A stretch of DNA of 64,000 nt from a virus. The DNA lies in IMG/VR virus record IMGVR_UViG_3300044846_001842, positions 16,107-80,106 of that record; one strand, given 5' to 3'. The notes beneath the pieces were generated by a model. It searched no databases, had not been told where the DNA came from, and worked only from the letters and a program-made list of their open reading frames with translations. Of this stretch, positions 46,414 to 55,249 are shown one piece after another; the first letter of the stretch is position 1; each line of letters starts with the position of its first letter. The position numbers were made by a program, and so were the translations under genes.

Positions 46414-47647
46414 TTTCTATAAATTTGTTTATCATTGCATTAATAGTTTTAATAGTCAGCCCTATCTCTGGATAAAGTTGTTTTACATCTTCTAGCAAAT
46501 CTACAATTTCATGAGTGTACTGCACAAATTCAGCAGCATTAGCATTAGGAAAATGTTGAGCAAAGTTCTTAGCATAATCATTAATTACAGATTTTGCTAT
46601 TTCTTGAGGCGTTAACTCATACTCAGCTACAATGTCAAGAACATCTTCAATAGTTTCTTCTTCCTCTAAGGGACTATTAGTGTAACTAAATAAAGACTTA
46701 GCAAAGTTGTAGATAGACATAGTTTTTAAATCTTCTTCTTCTAAATCATCAATAAGATTACCAGGAACCTCCCAATCTTCAAAAAGTTTTTTTTGATTAT
46801 TTTTAAGATTTTGTGTAAAATTTTTGTTCCAGCTTTCCATTTCTCTTTCTTCTTGAGATTTAAATTGCTTAGAATTGTTTTTATTGGGGGGATTACTAGA
46901 AGTTCTTTGCCATCCTTGTCCTATTTTAAGAAGGTCTGGAGTAGTAGGAAAGTTAGATGCTACTTTTTTTACAGGTTTAGGCTCCATGATTTTTGCTACT
47001 TGAGCTGAGAACTGATCTGTCACTAAGATTGTAGTCTTAGGAGCATCAATATCACAATCATAGATAAACAACTTCTTAGTGTTAACTTCAAAGTCTTGTT
47101 TTTCAATGATATAATCTTGGCCTTGTACATTTTTAGCTGTATAAGGAACCTGTTTAATATCCTTCTTAGCTTCTCCAATAAAAGCAACTTTGGCAATAAA
47201 GTCCATATAGTTGTTTACAATAAGAGAAAGATAGAAGTTATGTGCTGGAGCATTGTCATTAAGCTCTGCCATATCTGTACCTGAGAAGAAAACTGCCATG
47301 CTGTGATGACTGTGAACATGGCCTAGTTTCCAAGTACATCTTTCTTCAAAATCTTCTTCAATGAAGTCAATAAATCTATCATCAAGATGGTATTCAGTAT
47401 AAGCTGAACTACCCATATCTAAAGGAAGTATTGTCTTTAAAGTAATTTTGAATGTGCCAGGTTTTTCAATACTACCTTCTGTAGTATAAAATAGAGCACC
47501 TGACCACTCTACTTTTGGTATGTTTTTACACAGATACTGAATCTGATGTAATACTTCTATTGGCATTACCAAGGGAATTGTGAATTTTAATTCCACTCTG
47601 GATAACTGCTTTGCTATAGATTCTTGACTCAAGCTGGCTAAGGACAT
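46400..47647 (-). CDS. JAMM/MPN+ metalloprotease, deubiquitinase-like, 415 aa
   Basis: A complete JAMM site is visible: E47 in KVEWSGALF, then H112-S-H114, S122 and D125 in HSH-x7-SGTD. JAMM enzymes remove or trim ubiquitin-like proteins. Residues 1-~170 are the MPN core; the rest is a charged linker (about 235-275, rich in Asn/Lys/Gln) and an acidic helical domain (about 285-410). It is placed between a gene of unknown E2-like type and the E1 gene, with a 14-base overlap to E1. The start overlaps the upstream gene by 122 bases, which is unusual; M28 would reduce it to 41. Confidence 0.75.
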   Translation of the reverse strand: MSLASLSQESIAKQLSRVELKFTIPLVMPIEVLHQIQYLCKNIPKVEWSGALFYTTEGSIEKPGTFKITLKTILPLDMGSSAYTEYHLDDRFIDFIEEDFEERCTWKLGHVHSHHSMAVFFSGTDMAELNDNAPAHNFYLSLIVNNYMDFIAKVAFIGEAKKDIKQVPYTAKNVQGQDYIIEKQDFEVNTKKLFIYDCDIDAPKTTILVTDQFSAQVAKIMEPKPVKKVASNFPTTPDLLKIGQGWQRTSSNPPNKNNSKQFKSQEEREMESWNKNFTQNLKNNQKKLFEDWEVPGNLIDDLEEEDLKTMSIYNFAKSLFSYTNSPLEEEETIEDVLDIVAEYELTPQEIAKSVINDYAKNFAQHFPNANAAEFVQYTHEIVDLLEDVKQLYPEIGLTIKTINAMINKFIENETK

Positions 47648-48710
47648 GTTTTAAAAATTTAGGATAAATAATAAGGTTTTCTAAAGAAACAATAGCTTCA
47701 TTTCTTGTGTCTTCTTTAATTAATTTGGCAAACACTTTCTTGCCTCTAAAAATAGTGTATTCTCTAGGAAAAGTAAATTCAAAACTTCGCTTAGGTTGTT
47801 GCTCAGCTCTTCCTTGAAGAAATTCACTAAAAGTATTAGGTACTCTGGAAACTAAAATGTTTTTATATTGGTCAAAAGTAAAGTTTTGTAATACTAAATT
47901 TTTGACAAATTCATTAGCTCTTTCATTAGGTCTAATTCTATATCTTCTTTTTTCAATATAAAAATCCACATCTAGAGGAATTTTATCATTAAGAATTTTA
48001 CTAACAAGAGTGCTGACATCACTTGCGGTTACAGAATTAACTTTGTTGTTAAGAGCATTTTTAATGTCTTTTATTTTTCTGTAAGGAACACCCTCTAAAG
48101 ATTCCCAAGTAATCATAGAGTCAATACAAAATAAATATAGTTCATATCTATCCCAGTCCATTTCTACTTCAAACTCAGCTATCATTCTACTCACATCAGT
48201 ATCTCCACCTACACAAAAACGAGTAGTATCAAAAGGGCGTTTATTCCAGTCTGAAATACCAGGTAAATGACTTTGCTGATAAGAAGAAGCTATTTCTAAC
48301 TTAGTAAGACTAAATCTACCTCCAAAAGGGCGCTTAGTATAAATATGTCCTTCATTATTAGAATTATAAGCTATTCGATGAACTATCACTAAATCTTTAA
48401 TTTTATGTGAATCCCCATGACTATTTGTAATAGTAAATTCTGGATAAAAGACTTTAAAGTAAGGATAAAACCTAAATCCATCATAAGTAAAACCTAAGTC
48501 ATATAAATCTTTGTACTTAGCATCAAATAAGTTTAACAATTTATAAAACTCATTAATAGCTTTTTGATTAGGTCTATCAAAAAGTAATTTATCTTTATCA
48601 AACAAAAATTGTAGAAAATTTTTGTCTTTATGCGTATTCATTAGCATAGCATTGTGGACTATTTTAGATAGTCTATCATAAGATGCTAAAGGATGATCAG
48701 ATATGTTCAT
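47526..48710 (-). CDS. Unknown protein of the E1-JAMM group, possible E2-like, 394 aa
   Basis: Not firmly recognised. Residues about 75-215 are beta-rich, then a SHLPGISDW segment and RFCVGGDTDV with C166, which recalls the HP/H...C-x-G arrangement around the active Cys of prokaryotic E2-like proteins. This is a weak match. The C-terminal ~180 residues are mostly helical. The 3' end overlaps the JAMM gene by 122 bases in another frame. Position between the ubiquitin-like candidate and JAMM/E1 makes an E2 or adaptor role the best guess. Confidence 0.5.
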   Translation of the reverse strand: MNISDHPLASYDRLSKIVHNAMLMNTHKDKNFLQFLFDKDKLLFDRPNQKAINEFYKLLNLFDAKYKDLYDLGFTYDGFRFYPYFKVFYPEFTITNSHGDSHKIKDLVIVHRIAYNSNNEGHIYTKRPFGGRFSLTKLEIASSYQQSHLPGISDWNKRPFDTTRFCVGGDTDVSRMIAEFEVEMDWDRYELYLFCIDSMITWESLEGVPYRKIKDIKNALNNKVNSVTASDVSTLVSKILNDKIPLDVDFYIEKRRYRIRPNERANEFVKNLVLQNFTFDQYKNILVSRVPNTFSEFLQGRAEQQPKRSFEFTFPREYTIFRGKKVFAKLIKEDTRNEAIVSLENLIIYPKFLKHVLSQLESRIYSKAVIQSGIKIHNSLGNANRSITSDSVSV

Positions 48711-48756
48711 AATATGAAAATTAAAGGGCTTATATTACCTAAGCCCTTTGTTAATA

Positions 48757-49440
48757 CTATCTGTAACCTGCAGACATTTCTCTAGCTTCTCTAGCTATAG
48801 CTTCTTCTTCAGTTTCTTTTGAGACAGGAGCATTTGCAATAGCCACTTCATCATGAAGTCTATTCAAATGTTTCTCTGCTTTCTCATAAGAGTCATACTC
48901 TGACAAAGAAGCAATAAGATTTAAAGCTGTTTGAACTTTTACTGCATCAGAAACAGGCTCTCCAGGCAATTCTGTTTTTGCAGCTTTCTCTTTTACAGCA
49001 GTAGCAGTAGCAGCAATAGCAGGTGAAATAGCACTATTACAATACTTAGCTACTAAATCCTGTACTACAGGAGTTGATAACTGAGTCATGTTTTTACCAT
49101 CAATAACAAACTTAGATTTGTCACCAGGGTAATTAGCTAAGTGAGCTTTAATAATAGCAAAACATTCTTTTCTATCTAAAGCACCAGACTTAGTTTGCTT
49201 TGGTCTTAAAAACAATCTAAAAGCAGTTGCTGGCAATATTGCTAAATCATTTACAAGATCTGCCTTGTTAATGTTTTCTGCAGCTAATAAAGAAGATAAA
49301 TCAAAACCTTCTCTTCTTACTAGGGGCTGTAATTCTCCCCAAGTAGTTACAGCAGTTGTGATTTTCTTCATTTGACCACCTCTAGTGGCATAAATTGTAA
49401 TTTCTCTTTCTTGAGAAACTGGAGCTTGTACTTCACTCAT
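48757..49440 (-). CDS. Putative ubiquitin-like (beta-grasp) protein with long tail, 227 aa
   Basis: Residues about 13-83 follow a ThiS/MoaD/ubiquitin layout: strand-turn-strand (EITIYATRGGQMKKITTAV), helix (TWGELQPLVRREG), then a VNDLAILPATAFRLFLRPKQ strand end at the place where ThiS-like proteins have 'VNxxxxxxxxLxxGDxVxLxP'. After KSG (residues 83-85) comes an Ala/Lys-rich helical tail of 140 residues. There is no C-terminal GG; JAMM trimming near KSG would expose one Gly. It is the first gene of the JAMM-E1 group, supporting the idea. Fold assignment is by pattern only. Confidence 0.45.
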   Translation of the reverse strand: MSEVQAPVSQEREITIYATRGGQMKKITTAVTTWGELQPLVRREGFDLSSLLAAENINKADLVNDLAILPATAFRLFLRPKQTKSGALDRKECFAIIKAHLANYPGDKSKFVIDGKNMTQLSTPVVQDLVAKYCNSAISPAIAATATAVKEKAAKTELPGEPVSDAVKVQTALNLIASLSEYDSYEKAEKHLNRLHDEVAIANAPVSKETEEEAIAREAREMSAGYR

Positions 49441-49455
49441 GATTTTTAAATTTGA

Positions 49456-49995
49456 TTACCAATTAATTGTGTCCTTACCTAATCTTTTTAGGAGGATGTT
49501 TACATGTTCAGTATTGACAAACTTGCCTTTGAACACATAGTTGTAATCTACATTGATAGGAATTTGATGAATAGTGCTATCATCATATCTCAGCACATTA
49601 AATATAGATTTGACAGGTAGATTAGCTGCAAATTTTTGTGCTTCTGTGGTAGGTAATAGCCAAAGAGTAGAATTACTCCTGGCTATATAATACACTACCT
49701 TTTTAATGAAGGGTTCCCAATATTCTGTGTGGTCCACATCTACACCTGATGTTAAAGAAACAGGTAGCCAGAACAAGCCTTGCTTTTCTAGTTCTCTCAC
49801 ATTAGGATGTTTCCATGAGCCAATAACTACTATTCTAATAGCTGACACAGGCATAGAAAAAACCCTGAAAACTTTATCAGCTTCAGGGTAGTATTTCTCT
49901 CTTGGGAGCAATTCATTTTTAAAGTAAAGGAAAGCATCTGTATTGAATTCACTCAGAATAGGTTTCCAAGAATAATGAATATGTTTAAAATTCAT
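49456..49995 (-). CDS. Uracil-DNA glycosylase homologue lacking catalytic motifs, 179 aa
   Basis: The layout follows UDG: HYSWKPIL start, VFRVFSMPVSAIRIVVIG strand, GLFWLPVSLTSG...HTEYWEPFI (like LLNTxLTV...HxxWexFT), a LLPTTEAQKF helix, and the end FVNTEHVNILLKRLGKDTINW that matches UDG's 'hFsxxNxxLxxxGxxxIxW'. But the GQDPYH loop is G59-S-W-K-H-P and the HPSP loop is absent. It should not excise uracil. It overlaps the primase gene by 4 bases, so a structural replisome role, as the poxvirus D4 UDG has for its polymerase, is an attractive inference. Confidence 0.6.
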   Translation of the reverse strand: MNFKHIHYSWKPILSEFNTDAFLYFKNELLPREKYYPEADKVFRVFSMPVSAIRIVVIGSWKHPNVRELEKQGLFWLPVSLTSGVDVDHTEYWEPFIKKVVYYIARSNSTLWLLPTTEAQKFAANLPVKSIFNVLRYDDSTIHQIPINVDYNYVFKGKFVNTEHVNILLKRLGKDTINW

Positions 49996-51020
49996 CCAGT
50001 AAATGTTTTAAGAAATTGCTTAAAATAGGCTGTATCTTTAGCTATACAGTCAGAAGGATCTTTAATTCCAAAGTCTAAACCCCTTTCAGATAACCATAGG
50101 TTTTTTGCTTTACCTGGAAACATAGTATTGATGTGATTTTTGACTTTTTCAGAGGCTGTAATACCAGGTTGATCATTATCAAACCATACAATGACATTAA
50201 CAAAATGTTTAACCAACTGATTTAAGATTAAATCATTGGGTATCATGCCTTCATTTTGAAACCAAACTACATTTTTACCATGATTCTTCAGTACTCTATA
50301 ATCCTTATAACCTTTGGTAATTATAAGCTCACTACCATAACTCAGTAGAGAATTGATGCCACCTACATCATTCTGTGAGCAATTAGTAATAAACCTTCTT
50401 TTACCCTCTCTCATAGGGAAATAGATTTTCTTCTTTGAGTCAGGAAAATCAGTGTAACTGTATGCAATATCTCTGCATTCAATAGCATGACTTCCTGTCT
50501 TAGTATTCAAAGCATATAGTCTATGGATAGGAAATACTTTGTCCTCAATTAGATTCTTTTTGGATATACCATACTGTGACCAGAATTGCCCATCTTGGGC
50601 ACTAAATGGTCTTGCTTCTATTAGGAGTTTGACTTTCTTTTTGGCTTCTTTTTGAACCTCTTTCTTAGCTTCTATTGGCCTTAGTTCTTCTCTGCCTCTG
50701 ATTAGAGAGTTAAAGATAAATTCTAAGGTTAGATAAAAATTAGGAAATTTAAAGTAGTCTTGTACTATGTTAAAGCAATCACTGTGGGTTCTATTGTTAC
50801 CAAAATCCACAAAGTATAGTACTCCATTGTCATGTAAACTAAACCAGCAACCAGCAACATCATCATTCCTTAAAGGAGAAACAACATAGTCAAATTCAAC
50901 AGGTTTATATTTGAACACTAATTCAAAAATATCTTCTTGAGTAACCAATGACAAGATGCTTTCTTTACTTATAAATCCTCTTCTATCAAGTTTATCTGAA
51001 TTATACTGAAATAAGCTCAT
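49992..51020 (-). CDS. DnaG-type primase with Toprim domain, 342 aa
   Basis: The N-terminal part (SPLRNDDVAGCWFSLHDNGVLYFVDFG) resembles the CHC2-type zinc-binding fold without a full Cys set. The Toprim domain has LIITKGYKDYRVL (motif with Lys in place of the usual Glu, as in several phage enzymes), then VWFDNDQPG (DxD) and KDPSD. It makes RNA primers for the family A polymerase in this block. It is coupled to the UDG-like gene by a 4-base overlap and lies just downstream of the SSB candidate. Confidence 0.75.
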   Translation of the reverse strand: MSLFQYNSDKLDRRGFISKESILSLVTQEDIFELVFKYKPVEFDYVVSPLRNDDVAGCWFSLHDNGVLYFVDFGNNRTHSDCFNIVQDYFKFPNFYLTLEFIFNSLIRGREELRPIEAKKEVQKEAKKKVKLLIEARPFSAQDGQFWSQYGISKKNLIEDKVFPIHRLYALNTKTGSHAIECRDIAYSYTDFPDSKKKIYFPMREGKRRFITNCSQNDVGGINSLLSYGSELIITKGYKDYRVLKNHGKNVVWFQNEGMIPNDLILNQLVKHFVNVIVWFDNDQPGITASEKVKNHINTMFPGKAKNLWLSERGLDFGIKDPSDCIAKDTAYFKQFLKTFTG

Positions 51021-51048
51021 ATAAGAAGAGGATTTAGTTTAGATTAGA

Positions 51049-51813
51049 TTAAGACCAAGCACCAGCTGGAGCTGCACCCATAGCTCCCATAGGAGATGCT
51101 GCAGCAGGACCACCCATTACTTGTTGAGTACCTTTGTTAGAAGACATGAAATTAGCATCTCTTTCAAAAGGATGCTTTTGGCCATTAGAATTAACATAAG
51201 TTAATTTGCCATCTTCTCTGTTTTCAACAAATACTCCAGGTTGAGCAGGTACAATAAAGTAACCACCCTTCATGTTTTTTGGTAAGGTTGGATAAGTCTT
51301 ATCTTGCAAAGACCCATCTTGTTTTTTACCAAAATTCCACTGGTATTCAAGGAACAAATCTAGTGGTTTTTTGTCATAACCAATAGGCAACAAAGAACAA
51401 ATTCTAGTTGCATAATCTGCAAAACTAACTGGAGCTGTTGCAAATGCTGCTCTTAGAGCCTCTTCTGTAACTCCTACTGCTTTCAAGTAATGAGTTACTG
51501 TAGCATTTTGTTGAACAATAAGAGTATTAAACCCTGCAATGTATTCAGCAGATGCTTTGTCAGCAATCTCTACATTATTTTTGTCAACTACTCTGTCTAC
51601 AGGATTAATCCACTCTTTGTAGCTTCTCTCTCCCACTGTGATTTCTAATTCAATAGCTTCTCTAGGAGCTTGCCCTTCTTTAGCGACATTGCTGTTGTAA
51701 GCAAATTTACTTAAGAAAGCAACACCAAAGTTACCACCAAATTTAGCACCACTTTTGGTTTTTAATGATTCATCTGAATCTGATACAAATCCGTACCCTT
51801 GTAATTGTGACAT
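51049..51813 (-). CDS. Putative single-stranded DNA-binding protein, 254 aa
   Basis: A beta-rich core (residues about 25-120 and 140-215, with DLFLEYQWNF and a KNMKGGYFIVPAQPG strand pair) fits the OB-like phage SSB proteins with the usual placement next to primase. The C-terminal 35 residues are Gly/Ala/Pro-rich and flexible. The last residues (PAGAWS) are not the acidic tip of classical SSB. The name rests on position and general pattern, not on a clear motif. Confidence 0.4.
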   Translation of the reverse strand: MSQLQGYGFVSDSDESLKTKSGAKFGGNFGVAFLSKFAYNSNVAKEGQAPREAIELEITVGERSYKEWINPVDRVVDKNNVEIADKASAEYIAGFNTLIVQQNATVTHYLKAVGVTEEALRAAFATAPVSFADYATRICSLLPIGYDKKPLDLFLEYQWNFGKKQDGSLQDKTYPTLPKNMKGGYFIVPAQPGVFVENREDGKLTYVNSNGQKHPFERDANFMSSNKGTQQVMGGPAAASPMGAMGAAPAGAWS

Positions 51814-51841
51814 ATTAGTCTTTTTAGAAATTAAACAATTT

Positions 51842-52216
51842 TTAAACCCACTCTGCAGTTGCAGGGGCTATTTCTTCAGTGGCTTTTTCAATGGCTTCAT
51901 CATTACCTATTTCTTCTTGGTTCTTAAAAGCTTGTACACTTTCAGGTGCCTGAGATACAGCATCAGAAATTTGATCATTTACTTCAGCTATAGAACCGTC
52001 ACTTTCTTCATCATCTATAAGCTCAACACCTGTGTATTGTTTCTTAGCTTTAAGATTTTTCAATTTTGGACTACTCCAAACCATTCTCTGCATTTCTGCT
52101 TGAGTTTTGCCATAGTAATCAGCAATTTCTTTTCTGCTTTTTCCTTGGTCTAAAAGACTTTTTACTTCACTTACTGTGATTCTTAATGGAGCTTGTTGCT
52201 CAGCATTTTGTGACAT
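51842..52216 (-). CDS. Helix-turn-helix DNA-binding protein, 124 aa
   Basis: Residues about 12-50 form a helix-turn-helix: VSEVKSLLDQGKSRKEIADYYG followed by KTQAEMQRMVW, the way resolvase- and Xre-type units begin. The rest is acidic and likely disordered (SDGSIAEVNDQISDAV...). It lies between the SSB candidate and a small membrane protein. It is a possible transcription regulator of the block, or a replication accessory. Confidence 0.6.
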   Translation of the reverse strand: MSQNAEQQAPLRITVSEVKSLLDQGKSRKEIADYYGKTQAEMQRMVWSSPKLKNLKAKKQYTGVELIDDEESDGSIAEVNDQISDAVSQAPESVQAFKNQEEIGNDEAIEKATEEIAPATAEWV

Positions 52217-52241
52217 AATTATATCAATTAAAAATTAAAGA

Positions 52242-52430
52242 TTAATATCCTTTTTGTTGGTTTTCCCAATCCTGTTTCAACTGTCTTTCTTCTTCAGTTT
52301 CACTAGAACATCTTGGGCAGAGATTCTCAGTAGGCTTATTGCTTTTCATTAAAGCAATAGCTACTATTCCTAATAGGCCACCAACAACAATGCCTATTAG
52401 AAAGACTACAGACACAGTTAAACTATCCAT
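52242..52430 (-). CDS. Small single-span membrane protein, 62 aa
   Basis: One strong N-terminal membrane helix (VSVVFLIGIVVGGLLGIVAIALM) is followed by a CPRC motif and a charged tail. ATG at 52430 is preferred; an in-frame ATG at 52442 would add four residues and increase overlap with the ATPase gene. Function unknown; may tether a replication factor to the membrane. Confidence 0.5.
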   Translation of the reverse strand: MDSLTVSVVFLIGIVVGGLLGIVAIALMKSNKPTENLCPRCSSETEEERQLKQDWENQQKGY

Positions 52431-53133
52431 AGTACTCAGCAATTTTATTAACTACATAACCTAAGTCATTAGGAATAAACTGCTTATCAAACATTCCAAT
52501 AGGAGATTTAGCTGATGAATACATTTCATTCTCATTGGTTAAGAACTCTTTTACAGCTTTCTTGTCAGTAGCATCATATCTACTAATACCAATAAGAGTT
52601 ACATCTACTTTACCCTCTACAGTCAAATACTCATCTACCATTTTACCTGTAGATTTGTACTTCATATAGATTCTACCATCAGGGCCAGGAACACTGTCAC
52701 CATGAGCTAAGATGATTACATTTTTACCTGCAGCATCTAGTTTCTCTATAGCATCAAATATTCTACCCATCATAAAACCAATTTGTTTTGGGGCATCCCA
52801 ACCCTTAGCTAAAGCATTAGCCATGTACCAATTCTGCATTACATAGTTGCTATCATCCCACACAATATTCTTATGAGGACTAGCTACCAATGCTAAAAAG
52901 ATTTCAGCTATTGCTTTTGCATCATCAGTAATAACTCTTCTGCCTGATTTTATGTCTCCAGGTGCACATATTGGATATGCAGCACCACTTCCTTTGAATG
53001 GAAGAGGCTTAGAAGTTACTGAGATAAGGAAAGTCTCTTCAGGCTTTAATCCTATGATACCTAATTCAGGTATCTGTCCTATACTGGTGGACTTACCAAA
53101 GCCACTAGGGGCAAGCACTAAAATTTTAGCCAT
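52423..53133 (-). CDS. P-loop ATPase, RecA/Sak4-like, 236 aa
   Basis: Walker A is APSGFGKST (about 8-16), Walker B is NIVWDDSNYV, and a later VIILAHGDS strand follows, the order of the RecA-like phage ATPases often named Sak4 or 'AAA ATP-binding'. Such proteins serve phage recombination or replication. It directly follows the second exon of the DnaB-like gene (six bases) and is in the recombination-replication neighbourhood of SSB and primase. Confidence 0.7.
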   Translation of the reverse strand: MAKILVLAPSGFGKSTSIGQIPELGIIGLKPEETFLISVTSKPLPFKGSGAAYPICAPGDIKSGRRVITDDAKAIAEIFLALVASPHKNIVWDDSNYVMQNWYMANALAKGWDAPKQIGFMMGRIFDAIEKLDAAGKNVIILAHGDSVPGPDGRIYMKYKSTGKMVDEYLTVEGKVDVTLIGISRYDATDKKAVKEFLTNENEMYSSAKSPIGMFDKQFIPNDLGYVVNKIAEYYG

Positions 53134-53139
53134 TTTGTT

Positions 53140-54707
53140 TTAAATAAGTAAAGGTTCAAATTTCTTAACATCACCATACATGTTGACTCTAAAGTGTTGA
53201 GGACAAACACAATGTCTAGATTCAACTAAATGGATAGTTCTCATAAAAGGGTATAAAAGTGACTTATCAGGTCTCCTTATTGTCTTACCAAAATGCTTAG
53301 TCAAGTTGAACTTGTCATCATTAGGGTTAAACATAGTAAAGATGTAATTGCTATCCTCACTTAAATTCAGTTTTGTTATCCTAAAGGCTTTTTATCCTCT
53401 AGTTCTTATGGTTCTTATTCCCATAAGCTCAGCATATCTTTTCATCTCCAACTAAATGGTAAGATGCTGCGGCCTCGTGGAGAAATTATATTTTTTTCAT
53501 TCTCTATGCGTTGCCCCTGACTATACTTAGCATAGCCTTCGGTTCTGATTAGGATTCACACCCTCCCAGCTTAATTCCGCAGTCATAATCTTAATTATTT
53601 CTAACTAAGACGGCAGTTGTATTTCTTAATCTTATATAAGAATATTAAAGATTAACAAATAATTTTTATTCCACCAGTTTCTTTGATGTCATCAGATTGT
53701 GGAAATAGTCTGTCATCATCAAATTGTCTTCTTCCAATGTCACTAAGTGCCCTATTAAGGTGGATAATGTGCACAAAAGTGAAATTACAAGTGTTCCTAA
53801 ATTCTACAGCATACTCTGAGAATTTATCTACAGTTTCTTTCATTTTGAAACCTCTCTCAGGAAGTAGCTTTCTCAAATGGTCAGTAATAATGATAACATA
53901 CTTCTTAGGATTATGGGGTTTATACCCAATCATTCTTGTAAAGGTCTGTCCATCTTTTACTGTTTGTTTGTAGAGAAACTCACCATTTTCTTTAGCATAC
54001 TCTAAGAGATAGTTTCTAACTCCAGTTGGGTTATCCTTGATTTCTAGAAACTTGATTAACCCTTTAGAAACTTTTTCTCCCCTCTCATTATACTCTCCAA
54101 AAAGAGGTATTATTCTAGTCTTGTAAACAGTCTTGATTTTCTCAATAATGTCTTGTGGGACCCTAATAATTTCTTTGGGAGCATCAGGAATTTCAGTATC
54201 ATATTCTAATTCTCCTTTGAGAAAAGCAGAAGATAGATATACAAAATTATTTCCTTTGTAGAGCTTTCCAGAGGGTAAAAATATTTGATAAATTGCAAAA
54301 TCTGTATTTAGAAAATGTGCAACAAAATCAAATTCTTTACTGACTCTATCAATCTCATAAGAGTTGTAGATAAACTCCAAATCTATTAACTGACCATTAA
54401 GTTTTTCATACTCTTGATTTAGAGTATCTCTAACACTAGGGTCAGTTGTAGCTTGTAGTTTAGTACTAAGTACTTCCATAGAAGTTCTAGTTTTGGCATT
54501 GTGGGTTAATACATAAAGGGCAGGTTCTATACAAAAACCTATATCCACCATTGTGGATTTGCCTCCTTTTGGAGCCGCGGCAACTGTATACACCCTTCCT
54601 CTCTGGATTCCATTAATTGCCTGTGAGATAGTTTTGAGACCTTCCCCCATAGGAAGACCTTTATTACTACCTTTTTGACCTGCTTCAAATGCTGCTCTAA
54701 AATTCAT
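53140..54707 (-). CDS. DnaB-like replicative helicase, split by a group I intron (exons 54707-53673 and 53367-53140)
   Basis: Exon 1 (345 codons) contains Walker A (AAAPKGGKST, about 43-52), Walker B-like VIIITDHLRK, and HIIHLNRA and ends at SDDIKETG. Exon 2 continues NLSEDSNYIFTMFNPND and ends with a C-terminal domain of 75 residues. The join restores DnaB's KETGxLxxD motif. The spliced protein is 420 residues. Exon 2 would lack a valid context alone: its internal ATG at 53334 is only a residue of the motif. It unwinds DNA at the fork with the primase encoded nearby. Confidence 0.8.
53368..53672 (-). mobile_element. Small ORF-less group I intron in the DnaB-like gene
   Basis: About 305 bases without any reading frame. 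The 5' exon ends ACTGGT (U before the intron) and the intron ends in G (AAAACTG). Within it, GGGGCAACGCATAGAG (53501-53520 side) pairs GCATA with TATGC of GAAAAGATATGCTGAGC (53426-53442), which is P7. The core lacks a homing gene, unlike the other two introns. The insertion is inside the KETG motif codons. Confidence 0.75.
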
Positions 54708-55249
54708 TATTGCATTCTTGAAGTTATGTCCTCAGTGTTGTTAGAAGAAGTATCAGAGATTGCTTCTCTGTATTTTTCTATCCAACCTAGTAATGCAGAA
54801 GTTCTGTCTCTACCCACTCCCTTACTAATAAAGTAATGTGAAGTAATAAGATAATCAGCACTGCTTAAGCTTTTGAAATACAGGTTAGTACCTTCAATAA
54901 CTTCTTCTTTTCTAACATCAGGATTGTCAGCAAAGAATGCTTTCATTCTTGTAATGACATCCTTATCCGGAGCTTTTCTTAGTTTATTTATTCTTTTAAA
55001 CTCAGCATTCCATTCTAATACCCATTGCCATTTATCTTGACTGTCTTGTTCAAATAAAGGAACATGCCATATAACTTCTCTGTTGGCATCAATGCCCAAG
55101 ATATTAGTTACATTCATTCTTTGTACTAAGAGTGGTGGTGTATAAGAGGGTCTGCAGTTAAAATAAATAGACAAAAGATAAGCCACACCATCAGCTACAG
55201 GAATGTTAAACTCCTGCAGTACTGTTGCTATTTGTGGATTTATTTTCAT
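54707..55249 (-). CDS. Hypothetical replication-block protein, 180 aa
   Basis: Not recognised. Mostly helical with a helix-rich N-terminus and RTSALLGWIEKYREA near the end. It ends at the start of the DnaB-like gene (TAATG overlap), so it is translated with the helicase. A loader or organiser of the helicase is an inference from this coupling only. Confidence 0.5.
   Translation of the reverse strand: MKINPQIATVLQEFNIPVADGVAYLLSIYFNCRPSYTPPLLVQRMNVTNILGIDANREVIWHVPLFEQDSQDKWQWVLEWNAEFKRINKLRKAPDKDVITRMKAFFADNPDVRKEEVIEGTNLYFKSLSSADYLITSHYFISKGVGRDRTSALLGWIEKYREAISDTSSNNTEDITSRMQ

Noticed and set aside
44634-49440. Naming the E1-JAMM cluster as a complete PRTRC system
   Set aside because: The ThiF and JAMM parts recall it, but the small C protein, StbA-like D protein and other members were not recognised.
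53140-53334. Separate 64-residue gene at 53334-53140
   Set aside because: In-frame codons before its ATG continue the DnaB motif to the predicted splice site at 53367, so it is exon 2.
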